From Defluviitaleaceae bacterium (GTDB lineage Bacteria > Bacillota > Clostridia > Lachnospirales > WQUN01), in contig WQRX01000001.1 of NCBI GenBank assembly GCA_009786535.1, positions 33,416-97,415 of the forward strand: a stretch of 64,000 bases of DNA, read 5' to 3'. Under the pieces are notes generated by a model. It did no database searches. It had not been told where the DNA came from and saw only the letters and a program-made list of their open reading frames with translations. Below, one piece after another: positions 1 to 8,914 of the stretch (its first letter is position 1; each line of letters starts with the position of its first letter). The position numbers and the translations under genes are program-made.

Positions 1-1
1 C

Positions 2-151
2 GAACCCAAGAAAAAACTCCCCATCGAAGACTACCTAAAGCTGCAAGGTCGCTTCCGCCACATGTTTGCCAAAGGCAACGAATGGATGATTGAAGACCTG
101 CAAAAGCATGTAGACAAGAAGTGGGAGCAGTTATTAAAGCGTTGTAAATAA
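2..151 (+). CDS. 2-oxoacid:ferredoxin oxidoreductase, beta subunit (3' end only)
   Basis: Only the last 49 codons are present; the gene enters from the left edge in frame 2. The end of the protein reads PIEDYLKLQGRFRHMF and then a charged helix finishing KWEQLLKRCK. The segment DYLKLQGRFRH is characteristic of the C-terminus of the thiamine-diphosphate-binding beta subunit (PorB type) of pyruvate/2-oxoacid:ferredoxin oxidoreductases, which oxidise a 2-oxoacid to acyl-CoA and reduce ferredoxin in the cytoplasm of anaerobes. The substrate cannot be told from this piece. A hairpin directly follows, so this is probably the last gene of its operon. Confidence 0.7.
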   Translation, partial: EPKKKLPIEDYLKLQGRFRHMFAKGNEWMIEDLQKHVDKKWEQLLKRCK

Positions 152-162
152 AATTTATGCGG

Positions 163-200
163 CAAGGGGAAGTCCTTATATTTAAGGCTTCCCCTTTGCA
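163..200 (+). terminator. Rho-independent terminator-like hairpin after the oxidoreductase gene
   Basis: AAGGGGAAG (164-172) pairs with CTTCCCCTT (188-196), and CCTTA/TAAGG extends the pairing inside. The trailing T-run is short (TTT), so it may be weak. It sits 12 bases after the stop codon. Confidence 0.65.
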
Positions 201-281
201 ATTATAGTTAAGGTATGAGTAATTAAATTTTCAACACTCCTTTGAGTTCAAGTTAAATAATTATGAAGGGAATGACATGCA

Positions 282-1604
282 ATGAAAAAAAAATTATATT
301 TATTTTATTTGCTTTTTATAACAATGCTTATTGTCAACACAACACTTTACGTAAATGCAAACAATAATTTCGATGAATTTAACGATATAACATTTTCAAT
401 GTTGGCGCATGAAATTAACGAGAAGTTTGTTTCTGAGTTTGGGCACGAGTTTGTTCAAAATCACAATAGAGCCGTGGAAAACGCTATGCTATTGCGACAT
501 TCTTTTATACAAAATCGGCAAGGTCAGGTGATGTATCCTGATTACTTTGGGGGTATGTACATTGATGAATCAGGTAATTTAGTTATATTGATTCTTAATA
601 TGTATGAACGGTCCATGAATGTCGAAACTTTTAATTATTCGTTATCAGAAATTATTATTATGCCAGCGTCATTCTCATATAATGAACTAAATGCGCTTTG
701 GCGTTTTCTTGGTACACAAACAATTGAAAACGCTAGTTCTTGGCATGTTGATACCATTTCAAATAGAGTAATTGTCAGGTTAGATTATTACAACGAGGAA
801 AACATCGATATCTTCATTAATAATATCATTGATTCTCCAATGATTGTTTTTGAACAATTTATTAATAAAGAATATTATTATGAGTGTTTTCACTATGACC
901 GATTAATACAATCAAAAGAAATATATGATAATAGCGCTCATTTGATTGAGCCGCTTAATACATTTATTACCTTTCAATCTGGTGGTCAAATAATGGTGCG
1001 AGGGCGTTTATATTCAATCGGATATGCCGCAACAGATGCAAATGGAAGAAGTGGTTTTGTAACTGTTGCACATGGTCCTCAACATTCAGAACGATTACAA
1101 CCCGGTGATAATGTATACATTAGACACGCAAATGCTTGGCAACGGATAGGCATAGTGCGCCAATCAAGACTTCAACGTACAGTTGATAATTCAATTGTAT
1201 CTCCATTTAGATTCAACGCTGCATTTGTTGAAATTGTTCCTCCACATGGATTTACAGTCAATTTTGTACCAAATCAACTTTTATCAGGTGTTCGTGACCC
1301 GATAGTGGGAGAAATTGTAACGATTAGAGGAACGAATGAAAGTGGAACTTTGCTCACGCGCCAGCAAAGAGTAACTGCATTAAATGTCACACGCACCGAC
1401 TTGGTGCCATTTGTAAGTATCGATGCAACAAGCACAACACCCGTTGTTACTGGACAAAATTTAGTATCAGGCATGAGCGGTGGCATAGTATGGTTTAATA
1501 GTGACTTAAGAAATGCAGGAATTATTGTATCATCATGTGGGTTATTTTGCAGGGCACAATTAATAAATAATGGAGTTGTTGGATTTAACCTAACAACTCC
1601 TTAA
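282..1604 (+). CDS. Secreted trypsin-like (chymotrypsin-fold) serine protease
   Basis: A 440-residue exported protein. The start ATG has a GAAGGG ribosome site 11 bases upstream. A signal peptide fills residues 1-26 (basic MKKK, hydrophobic core, cut probably after VNA). The C-terminal half has the layout of a chymotrypsin-fold S1 protease of the streptogrisin/alpha-lytic type: His in VAHG (H264), Asp in VDNSIV (D302) and Ser in GMSGG (S399). The roughly 200 residues before that would be a pro-region or a substrate-binding domain. GMSGG replaces the usual GDSGG. The gene is clearly A+T-richer than the oxidoreductase and kinase genes around it, which suggests acquisition. Substrate unknown. 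The triad assignment is by motif and order only. Confidence 0.68.
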   Translation: MKKKLYLFYLLFITMLIVNTTLYVNANNNFDEFNDITFSMLAHEINEKFVSEFGHEFVQNHNRAVENAMLLRHSFIQNRQGQVMYPDYFGGMYIDESGNLVILILNMYERSMNVETFNYSLSEIIIMPASFSYNELNALWRFLGTQTIENASSWHVDTISNRVIVRLDYYNEENIDIFINNIIDSPMIVFEQFINKEYYYECFHYDRLIQSKEIYDNSAHLIEPLNTFITFQSGGQIMVRGRLYSIGYAATDANGRSGFVTVAHGPQHSERLQPGDNVYIRHANAWQRIGIVRQSRLQRTVDNSIVSPFRFNAAFVEIVPPHGFTVNFVPNQLLSGVRDPIVGEIVTIRGTNESGTLLTRQQRVTALNVTRTDLVPFVSIDATSTTPVVTGQNLVSGMSGGIVWFNSDLRNAGIIVSSCGLFCRAQLINNGVVGFNLTTP

Positions 1605-1694
1605 CTACAGTGTTGCAATTATAAACACAGCTTTTCATGTTTTATTAACTCATGCATTTATTTTTCATGAAGCTAGCGTAGAATAAGTACGTAC

Positions 1695-1750
1695 ATTTAA
1701 GCAGGATGGTAGTTACTTACACTAACTTAAGTAACCCTTCCTGCTTAAAT
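1695..1750. repeat. Long two-tier inverted repeat (hairpin) before the 1766 gene
   Basis: A perfect 12-base arm ATTTAAGCAGGA (1695-1706) pairs with 1739-1750. Inside it GTTACTTA (1712-1719) pairs with TAAGTAAC (1728-1735) around an 8-base loop. There is no T-tract on either strand. It lies between the protease gene and the ribosome site of the next gene, so it could end the protease transcript, protect the next one, or be a protein-binding site. Confidence 0.7.
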
Positions 1751-1765
1751 TGAAAAGAGGCATAA

Positions 1766-2299
1766 GTGCGTAAATTTATTTTTATTTTATTAATACCTAT
1801 CTTATTTATTCTATCCGTGTTTATTTATATAAAAATAAACAAACCCTTTTGGCATAATTGGGAATATAGCCCACCTTTGCAAGTAATAAATGAATTATCA
1901 TCAGTCTCTGCAACACACATTCAAACAAATGTAGATGAACGCAATCGAAGAGGGATAAATATAAATAACGTGACAATAAATATTGAAAACAAGACGGAAT
2001 TTTATATTTCACGTTCATTATGGGGATTTTTTACTTTTCCTAATGAAAGACTGGCAAATGCTTTGGAATTTTTTGACGGTGAAAACTGGCGATTGGTTCC
2101 TGTTATAAGCGAACCTTCTGCGTCTTTACTCGTATACGCACCGCTATCTCCTTATGAGGAATGGGTTGTCTCATTTTATATACACTTCCACTTCGGTTAT
2201 TTAAACCCTGGATTGTACAGGATTAGGGGCGGCGTTCAAAAACATGGAGAAGCCCATCTCGGTACACATGACTTAGTTGCCGAATTTTATATTCATTAA
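1766..2299 (+). CDS. Membrane-anchored protein with Big_14-like immunoglobulin-fold domain
   Basis: 177 residues starting at GTG; AAAGAGG at 1754-1760 is the ribosome site. Residues 3-24 form one hydrophobic segment (signal anchor), so the rest should lie outside the membrane. The outer part contains NVTINIENKTEFYI, a tryptophan-rich strand, and GLYRIRGGV near the end. That pattern matches the extracellular Ig-like domain often called Big_14, in which a polar beta strand is followed later by a PGxYRI motif. Two larger lipoproteins in this window (39894-40883 and 50517-51473) carry the same pattern. Function of the family is unknown. The gene shares the low G+C of the protease gene upstream. 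It ends 18 bases before a strong terminator, so it is the last gene of this A+T-rich islet. Confidence 0.6.
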   Translation: MRKFIFILLIPILFILSVFIYIKINKPFWHNWEYSPPLQVINELSSVSATHIQTNVDERNRRGININNVTINIENKTEFYISRSLWGFFTFPNERLANALEFFDGENWRLVPVISEPSASLLVYAPLSPYEEWVVSFYIHFHFGYLNPGLYRIRGGVQKHGEAHLGTHDLVAEFYIH

Positions 2300-2317
2300 T
2301 GTGTAATCAAACCTTGT

Positions 2318-2347
2318 AAACCGTGTCATACTATGATATGGTTTTTC
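2318..2347 (+). terminator. Rho-independent terminator after the 1766 gene
   Basis: Arms at 2318-2329 (AAACCGTGTCAT) and 2333-2344 (ATGATATGGTTT) pair over 12 positions with two G-U pairs and a 3-base loop, followed by TTTTT at 2342-2346. Confidence 0.75.
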
Positions 2348-2381
2348 TTGTAGTACGATGACATATAAGGCGTGAGATTTC

Positions 2382-5300
2382 TTGAGCAAACCCCCTATTT
2401 TTCCCAAATCTTCTATATTTATTCGTATGTTTTTGCCCATCATTGGCATTATGGTGCTTTTGGTGGGTTTTATTAACTTGTTTTTGCATATAAACGGCAC
2501 AGTACGCGAATTAAATGACCGTTCGGTTGACATTTTGGCAAAAAATGTGCAAATTCGCGGCGACAATTTGGAACGGTTAATGGTGCATTATTGGTCTAAT
2601 GTTGACCGCCTTGAATACGAAGTTTTGGCAGCCACGCGCGCATTTTTGGCGCAAGAGAGCATAACGATAGATGAATTGCTTGGCAACGACACGCACGAAA
2701 TTGCACTGCTTGGCGAATTATCGAGCAGCTTGTTAGACGCACTGCGAGTAGGTGCTTCTACAGGCGTCTTTATTTATTTTTTGAATGGCGACGGCTTCTC
2801 GGAAGAAGTGCATACCCTAAACGGGCTGTATTACCGCAACCTTAGCCCGCTTACGCATATCCATGCGAATATTATTTTTCTGCGCGGGCATGTAGATATC
2901 GCACGGCGTGACAATATTCCTACGGACAGCCTGTGGGAGGAATATTTTACCTTCGACCCGCAGCACACGGATATTTGGCGCGGGTTTGCATACCCGCAGC
3001 TTGCGGCGGAAGCGATACCCCAGGGTGCATCCGGCGATTTGTCATATTGGAATGCACCGCACTTTTTTAACCCGCCTCCAAGGGTAGATGCGAATTTACA
3101 AATTACGTATAACCGACCCATTATTTTTGAGGGGCGCCCCATCGCAATGATTGGTACAGATATGCAAATGACGCATATTGACAGGCATATTCCCCAGCGC
3201 GATTTGGATACATTTGCGGAAAGCGGTTATATGCTAATCCGTTACGATACGCGCCAAATACGGGCAGACGGCTCCATATCGGGGGATGTACTACGTATAA
3301 CAGGGGGAGTAATGCATCGGCTTTTGGGCGGGTATACGCAAGTAACGATGCGTTGCCATCCCGAAGGCGGTCAATTTATACTGGAAACGACCTTAGGAAT
3401 GCGCGGGTACGCCTTCCCTCTGCATTTGTATAACCATGGCACGCCCTTTGCGCATGAATCGTGGATGCTCGCCGCAATAAGCACCGAGCATTCGTTATTT
3501 GAAATGACACGCATTATAACCAATACGATTATCGTTAGCTCGGTTGTGGCGGTACTGCTGGGCGGTTTTATATTGTTTTTGCTGATAAAAACAGTACTAA
3601 CCACCCCCATCGGCGCAGTAATTAAGCAGTTAAAAATAAGCAACGGTGACGAAACCGTAGGGTTTAAAACCAATGTGCGCGAGTTGGACGAACTCACCGA
3701 CACCTTTAATTCCATGATTGAGCAGCGGCTAATCGCGGAACGTTATATCCATGAAGAACGCCAGCGTTATTTGCTTGCGCTGGAAAGCTCTTCCGATACG
3801 TTTATTGAATACGATATTGAATACGATGTTCTCACATTTTACTTTTTTTCGGAAGCATCTTCCCACACGCCCGAAAGTGTTATGGTGGAAAATTTTCAAA
3901 AACAAGCCCATATTTTTCTGCACGCAGACGATGTAAGCACGCTTGCTTCAAACAGCAGCTACGAGCTGCGGATTAAAACCGAATATGTAGACCATATAAA
4001 AAATGTGGACTCGGATAACGGGTATTACTGGTTCTTTGTCAAAAGCATGATGATGCATGACGAAAACGGCAAGCCCTTAAAAATATTTGGCACAGCGCGC
4101 GAAATAACGGAAGAGAAAAAACAAGAAGCCGCAAAAATTGCCCGCAGCCAACGCGATGAAAACACAGGCTTTTTAAATAAACGCTACGGTTTAGAGCAAG
4201 TACAGCGCAAAAGACCGCCATACCTCGCATTATCGCTGGTGACAATGCACAATTTTTCAAATATGGAATTGGCGTATGGGCTTATATTCGGCGGTATATT
4301 TATTGCACAGCTGGCGCAAGCACTGAGGGAAATAGTAGGCAACGACGGCGTTATTGTACGCACAGGCAATGACGAATTTTTAATTTGCTATGATTTGCCC
4401 CCCTCCGAAGCGCGCCGGCGGGACGAAAAAATTATCAAAGGGTTTAACCGCTTATACGCCGGAGAATTGCCCGAACACAAGCCAATACTTGAAATTAAAA
4501 CCCCGGGGGTCATAAACTCCATTCAGTTTACCGCTAACGAAACGCCCATTAAAGTAAACCCAAATAACAAGGAAAATATTTCCCTGCTTGCGTTGGAAAT
4601 GTATGAACGCACTAGCTTTGTCGGTGCGTCAACGCGCAAATTAATAGGCTTAATTGGGCGGTTGTTTGCGTTAGATAGGGTAGTAGTTTGTTTATACGAC
4701 ACCAACTTTAGCACCAGCCAAGTTATACACGAATGGCATAAAGAAGGCGTAAGTGCGCCCCATAGGGAAGTACGGCGCGTTTCGCATAAGGGTTTTCGTA
4801 AGTTGGCAAGCATGTTAGAAAATGACGCCTGCATTTACACGACACAAGACACCCCCGATGCAGCGCTTACGCATATCCTGTGCATTCCCGCTAACGAATC
4901 CGTAAGCATATTCTGTTGCACCCATAAGGAACAGGAAGTGTTTACGGGCAGCGTACTTTTCATGTCCTGCGACCAAGCACGCGTATGGGACGAACACGAC
5001 AAAACATTGCTGGACGGGATAGCGAACGTTATTTCATCGTTTATTAATGCGGAGAAGGCGCGTTCCGCTTCGCAAGCAAAGAGTAAATTTCTGTCCAAGG
5101 TATCCCATGAAATACGGACGCCCATGAATGCCATTTTAGGCATGACCAACATCGCAATAGATGCCGTAGACGAATCTAACCACCCACGCGTAAAAGACTG
5201 CTTGGAAAAAATTAATGTTTCCGCCAATTATTTGTTATCGCTGATTAACGATGTGCTGGAAGTTTCGCGCATTGAGAGCGGAAAAACCATGCAAGTAGAG

Positions 5301-6230
5301 GAAAAACCCTTCTCCTTAGCCCATTTTGTACAAACAATCGAAGCCGTAATCCGCTTCTCTATCGAAAACAACGGTATAACATTTGCTATCGAAAATAATA
5401 TTCAAAACGATTTTGTAATTGGTGATGCGTATCGGTTAAAGCAAGTCATTATTAATTTGCTTGGCAATGCAAATAAATTTACCGAAGAAGGCGGTACAAT
5501 AACGCTTTCCATTGACGAGCAGGAAGCGGGGCAATTCCGCTTTGCGGTTAAGGATACGGGGGTTGGCATTTCCCGCGATAAACACGAAGCCATTTTTAAT
5601 CCCTTCGAACAGGTAGATACACCCAACGGCAGCGGACAGCAGGGTACGGGGCTTGGGTTAAGCATTAGCCGTAATATTATTTCGGCAATGGACAGCACCA
5701 TAGAGTTGGAAAGTGAGCCCAACCAAGGGGCGGAGTTTAGCTTTACCCTAAGCTTACCCCTTGCCAACCCCGGCGATATAACCCAAGGCGATGACGAAAA
5801 AAATAAGCACGATACGACCGTGCTTGCGGGTAAGCGCATACTGGCGGTAGATGATGTAACCCTTAACCTGGAGATTGTCACCTTTATATTGGAAGGCGTG
5901 AACATTATTGTAGAAACCGCCGAAAACGGACACGAAGCGTTGGAAATGTTTATCAAAAACCCGCCAAACTACTACGATGCCATTTTAATGGATATACAAA
6001 TGCCTGTGATGGACGGTATCACCGCCGTACGCGAATTACGGGGCATGTCCTACCGCCGCGATGCACAGGAAATTCCCATAATCGCGCTTACGGCTAATGC
6101 ATTTGACGAGGACTTTAAAAAATCAGCGGAATCGGGTATGAACTGCCACATAAGCAAACCCGTGGACGGTAACGAGCTTTTACAAACATTATATACATTC
6201 ATAACCTTGGAGGGTAAACATGAAAGCTAA
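2382..6230 (+). CDS. Hybrid sensor histidine kinase (Cache-like, HAMP, PAS, degenerate GGDEF, GAF-like, HisKA, HATPase, receiver)
   Basis: About 1282 residues from a TTG start; ATG at 2427 is an alternative but would cut into the first membrane segment. Order: TM about 12-36; large extracytoplasmic Cache-like sensor 37-375; TM 377-405; HAMP to about 450; PAS about 455-575; a degenerate diguanylate-cyclase domain 590-700 whose signature is GNDEF (662-666) instead of GGDEF; GAF-like 747-885; HisKA with phosphoacceptor H909 in SHEIRTP; HATPase 1005-1125 with GTGLGLS; and a receiver with phospho-Asp D1204 in LMDIQMP. It should autophosphorylate and pass phosphate to its own receiver; no output protein is encoded beside it. 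The 3' end overlaps the start of a solute-binding lipoprotein gene by 11 bases, which hints that the lipoprotein presents ligand to this sensor. Confidence 0.85.
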   Translation: MSKPPIFPKSSIFIRMFLPIIGIMVLLVGFINLFLHINGTVRELNDRSVDILAKNVQIRGDNLERLMVHYWSNVDRLEYEVLAATRAFLAQESITIDELLGNDTHEIALLGELSSSLLDALRVGASTGVFIYFLNGDGFSEEVHTLNGLYYRNLSPLTHIHANIIFLRGHVDIARRDNIPTDSLWEEYFTFDPQHTDIWRGFAYPQLAAEAIPQGASGDLSYWNAPHFFNPPPRVDANLQITYNRPIIFEGRPIAMIGTDMQMTHIDRHIPQRDLDTFAESGYMLIRYDTRQIRADGSISGDVLRITGGVMHRLLGGYTQVTMRCHPEGGQFILETTLGMRGYAFPLHLYNHGTPFAHESWMLAAISTEHSLFEMTRIITNTIIVSSVVAVLLGGFILFLLIKTVLTTPIGAVIKQLKISNGDETVGFKTNVRELDELTDTFNSMIEQRLIAERYIHEERQRYLLALESSSDTFIEYDIEYDVLTFYFFSEASSHTPESVMVENFQKQAHIFLHADDVSTLASNSSYELRIKTEYVDHIKNVDSDNGYYWFFVKSMMMHDENGKPLKIFGTAREITEEKKQEAAKIARSQRDENTGFLNKRYGLEQVQRKRPPYLALSLVTMHNFSNMELAYGLIFGGIFIAQLAQALREIVGNDGVIVRTGNDEFLICYDLPPSEARRRDEKIIKGFNRLYAGELPEHKPILEIKTPGVINSIQFTANETPIKVNPNNKENISLLALEMYERTSFVGASTRKLIGLIGRLFALDRVVVCLYDTNFSTSQVIHEWHKEGVSAPHREVRRVSHKGFRKLASMLENDACIYTTQDTPDAALTHILCIPANESVSIFCCTHKEQEVFTGSVLFMSCDQARVWDEHDKTLLDGIANVISSFINAEKARSASQAKSKFLSKVSHEIRTPMNAILGMTNIAIDAVDESNHPRVKDCLEKINVSANYLLSLINDVLEVSRIESGKTMQVEEKPFSLAHFVQTIEAVIRFSIENNGITFAIENNIQNDFVIGDAYRLKQVIINLLGNANKFTEEGGTITLSIDEQEAGQFRFAVKDTGVGISRDKHEAIFNPFEQVDTPNGSGQQGTGLGLSISRNIISAMDSTIELESEPNQGAEFSFTLSLPLANPGDITQGDDEKNKHDTTVLAGKRILAVDDVTLNLEIVTFILEGVNIIVETAENGHEALEMFIKNPPNYYDAILMDIQMPVMDGITAVRELRGMSYRRDAQEIPIIALTANAFDEDFKKSAESGMNCHISKPVDGNELLQTLYTFITLEGKHES

Positions 6231-7641
6231 GTTAATCATCATTTCCATTGCAATGCTGGTATTTATAACAGGTTGCAACCAAAACGGCGAAGCAGGCATA
6301 CGCCTAAACCCCGACAACCCCGTTATTGTAACGGTGTGGCACTTCTACGCGGGGGCGGTGCTTACCGCGTTTGATGCAATGGTACACGAATTTAACGAAA
6401 CGGTAGGGATGGAACGCGGCATCATTATCGAAGCGATTAGCTTTGGCGGTGTAAGTGACCTTGCTTCGGCGGTTATTTCTTCTGCACACCGCGAAGTGGG
6501 CAGTATGCCGTTGCCTAATGTTTTTGCCGCTTTCCCGGACACGGCATACGTATTACAAGAACTGGGGCTGCTTTCTAATTTGGACGAATATTTTACCCCC
6601 GAGCAACAGGCGGAATATTATACGCCCTTTATCGACCGCGGGCGCATGGGTGATGATGGGGAGTTGCGCATCTTCCCCGTGGCGCAAGCGACGGAAGTAT
6701 TAATGATAAACGAAACCGATTGGCGCCCCTTTGCCAACGCTCACGGCTTTACCGATGCCGACCTTGCCACAATGGAAAGCATAACCCGCGTAGCGCAGGT
6801 ATATTACAACGAAACGGGCAGGGCGTTTTTTGGACGCGACCAGTTTGCCAATTTTATTATCATTGGCTCGAAGCAATTTGGTACGGAAATTTTTGAAGTA
6901 AACGCGGGAGAAGTAACGATTAACTTTAACCCCACGGCAATGCGCCGTTTTTGGGATTATTACTTTACGCCCTTTGTAAGCGGATATTTTGCCGCTTACG
7001 GGCGATTCCGCAGTGATGATGTAAGGGTAGGGGACCTGCTTGCGTATGTAGGGTCTAATACTTCGGCGGTATTTTTCCCTCAGGAAGTACGGCGCGATGG
7101 TGAAACGCGGGCAATACAAGGGCGCGTGCTTCCCCCGCCGTTATTTGACGGCGGCGACGCAATGCTTATCCAGCAGGGCGCGGGCATGGTGGTAACGCTG
7201 GACACGCCGGAAGTTCAGTACGCCAGCTTAATTTTCCTGCGTTGGTTTACCGAGCCGTTTAATAATTTACGATTTTCTGCGCTAACGGCGTATTTGCCCG
7301 TGCGGTACGCGGCGATGGATGCATCCCTTGTATACAACGCGGCGTTAGATGCGGGTTTAAACTTTACCCTCATGGCATACGAAACGCTTCACGTTGCGCT
7401 TACCACCGTGCGGGAACGCACGTTATATGCGACAAGCTCCTTCGTGGGCAGCAGCGACGCACGCGATGTAATTAACACCTATTTGCGCAACTACGCCATT
7501 GCAGGGCGCGCAGAAGTGCTTGCGTTAATTGAAAGCGGCATTCCCCGCGCCGATGCCATCGCACAGGTGACTTCGGACGAAAACTTTCACGCATGGGTGG
7601 AAGGAATGCGCGCCTCGCTTTACAGGGTGGTGGGCAAATGA
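6220..7641 (+). CDS. Extracellular solute-binding lipoprotein, family 1 type, without a permease
   Basis: 473 residues. Residues 1-18 are a lipoprotein signal ending in ITGC (C19), so it is anchored outside the membrane. The opening VIVTVWHFYAGAVLTAFDAM is typical of family 1 carbohydrate-type solute-binding proteins: a VTxWH-like strand and then a helix. The overall length fits. The ATG lies inside the end of the kinase gene (11-base overlap), and the stop overlaps the next gene's ATG, so the three are translated together. No ABC permease or ATPase lies beside it. A role as a sensory binding partner of the upstream kinase is therefore at least as likely as uptake. The ligand cannot be predicted. 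Confidence 0.78.
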   Translation: MKAKLIIISIAMLVFITGCNQNGEAGIRLNPDNPVIVTVWHFYAGAVLTAFDAMVHEFNETVGMERGIIIEAISFGGVSDLASAVISSAHREVGSMPLPNVFAAFPDTAYVLQELGLLSNLDEYFTPEQQAEYYTPFIDRGRMGDDGELRIFPVAQATEVLMINETDWRPFANAHGFTDADLATMESITRVAQVYYNETGRAFFGRDQFANFIIIGSKQFGTEIFEVNAGEVTINFNPTAMRRFWDYYFTPFVSGYFAAYGRFRSDDVRVGDLLAYVGSNTSAVFFPQEVRRDGETRAIQGRVLPPPLFDGGDAMLIQQGAGMVVTLDTPEVQYASLIFLRWFTEPFNNLRFSALTAYLPVRYAAMDASLVYNAALDAGLNFTLMAYETLHVALTTVRERTLYATSSFVGSSDARDVINTYLRNYAIAGRAEVLALIESGIPRADAIAQVTSDENFHAWVEGMRASLYRVVGK

Positions 7642-8228
7642 GCGGTTATACAATACGCAACATGCGCAGTGACGAAATTAACACCATCGCAGCTATGATA
7701 GCAGACGGGTACAAAAACGACATCTTTTTCCACTGGGTGGTGGACAACCCCGCAGACCATCAGCAAGTGGTTTGCGACTATTACAAAGTATATTTAAATG
7801 CGGCGGGCTGTGTTGCCCATGTGGCAGAAGCCCCCGACGGCACGCGCATGGGCGCAACCGTGTGGTTACCCGACGACGTAGACCCAAGCATTTACGATGA
7901 AATTGACCGCGTAACAGGCAAATACGCCCCGCAGTTCCGTGCCGTTGCAGATGCATCCCACGAAAGTGAGCCCGATGAACGCCCCTTTTACCAGCTTGTT
8001 GGCTTTGTAGTTGACCCCGCCCTGCGCGGGAAGGGTATAGGCGCGGCGCTCCTCAAGCACCAACTGGATATTTTAGACAAAAAAGGCGTACCCACCTATT
8101 TAGAAGCGAGTACGCCCTTCCATGGCGGCGGCGTGTATGGGAAGTTTGGCTACGAAAGGGTAGGGGAGCTGCTCACATTTTCCGACACGGCGGTGCTTTG
8201 GCCGCTGTGGCGCGGGGTAAAGAAATGA
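7638..8228 (+). CDS. GNAT-family N-acetyltransferase
   Basis: 196 residues from the ATG that overlaps the previous stop (ATGA). A longer reading from 7593 would lie inside the upstream gene and lacks a better ribosome site. The acetyl-CoA binding motif A is present as RGKGIGAALL, with R130 its first residue, preceded by a beta strand VGFVVDPALRG and followed by the YGKFGYERVG segment typical of the GNAT C-terminal half. Substrate unknown. Gene order makes it the third member of the kinase - binding protein unit, although its function has no obvious tie to sensing. It ends 14 bases before the convergent ABC ATPase gene. Confidence 0.85.
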   Translation: MSGYTIRNMRSDEINTIAAMIADGYKNDIFFHWVVDNPADHQQVVCDYYKVYLNAAGCVAHVAEAPDGTRMGATVWLPDDVDPSIYDEIDRVTGKYAPQFRAVADASHESEPDERPFYQLVGFVVDPALRGKGIGAALLKHQLDILDKKGVPTYLEASTPFHGGGVYGKFGYERVGELLTFSDTAVLWPLWRGVKK

Positions 8229-8242
8229 TAAGGCTTGCAAGG

Positions 8243-8902
8243 TTAAAAATGGCGAGCCATTAATCGACCCTCATTTATGTTGATAACTACGTCTGCTTGA
8301 TTAGCAATGCGGTCATCATGCGTAACTAAAATTACGCATTTTTTATGCTCTTCTTTTAATGCCAGCAAGGCATTCATCACATGACTTGTATTTATGCTGT
8401 CTAAATTTCCTGTAGGTTCGTCGGCTAAAATCACATCTGCGTTGGTTGCCAATGCTCGCGCGATAGCAACACGCTGCTGTTCCCCGCCGGATAAACTTGA
8501 AACAACACGTTTATGTTTTTCAACGGGAAGATTTATTGACATTAGCAGATTAGATGCATGGTAAGCTTTGTCACCCGTAAACTTACCTATATTCAATGCC
8601 ATTACTATATTGTCCAGTGCAGTATATTTATTTAATAAATTAAAACGCTGGAAAATAATACTTATATATTTTGAACGATACACATTAGCATTTATTTGTG
8701 TAATATCACGCTCATTAAAATATATTTTCCCCTTTGTTGGGTTGTCTAATTTGGCAAGGATTGACAATAATGTGGTTTTACCCGACCCGGAATGCCCCAT
8801 AACGGCATACAAGCACCCTTTATTAAACGTATAATTTATCCCATGTAAAACATTGGGGCTTTTATGGTTATATTTATAATATACATCTTCTATACGAAGC
8901 AT
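8243..8902 (-). CDS. ABC transporter ATPase, MacB/LolD-like
   Basis: 219 residues, the usual length for the ATPase of FtsX-type exporters. Walker A GHSGSGKT (36-43), Q-loop Q85, signature LSGGEQQ (137-143), Walker B ILADE followed by PTGNLDS, and a switch His in VTHD are all present. It ends with a short helix and no regulatory extension. The permease gene lies 12 bases upstream on the same strand, so the two form one exporter. FtsX/MacB-type pairs usually act by mechanotransmission on an envelope substrate or export small peptides. This block is A+T-richer than its neighbours. Confidence 0.9.
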   Translation of the reverse strand: MLRIEDVYYKYNHKSPNVLHGINYTFNKGCLYAVMGHSGSGKTTLLSILAKLDNPTKGKIYFNERDITQINANVYRSKYISIIFQRFNLLNKYTALDNIVMALNIGKFTGDKAYHASNLLMSINLPVEKHKRVVSSLSGGEQQRVAIARALATNADVILADEPTGNLDSINTSHVMNALLALKEEHKKCVILVTHDDRIANQADVVININEGRLMARHF

Positions 8903-8914
8903 TACATCACCTCA

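Noticed and set aside
2314..2342. TTGTAA-N17-TATGGT promoter-like pair before the first hybrid kinase
   Set aside because: Both boxes lie in the 12-base stem of a good terminator for the upstream gene, and TATGGT is a poor -10. The terminator explains the sequence better.
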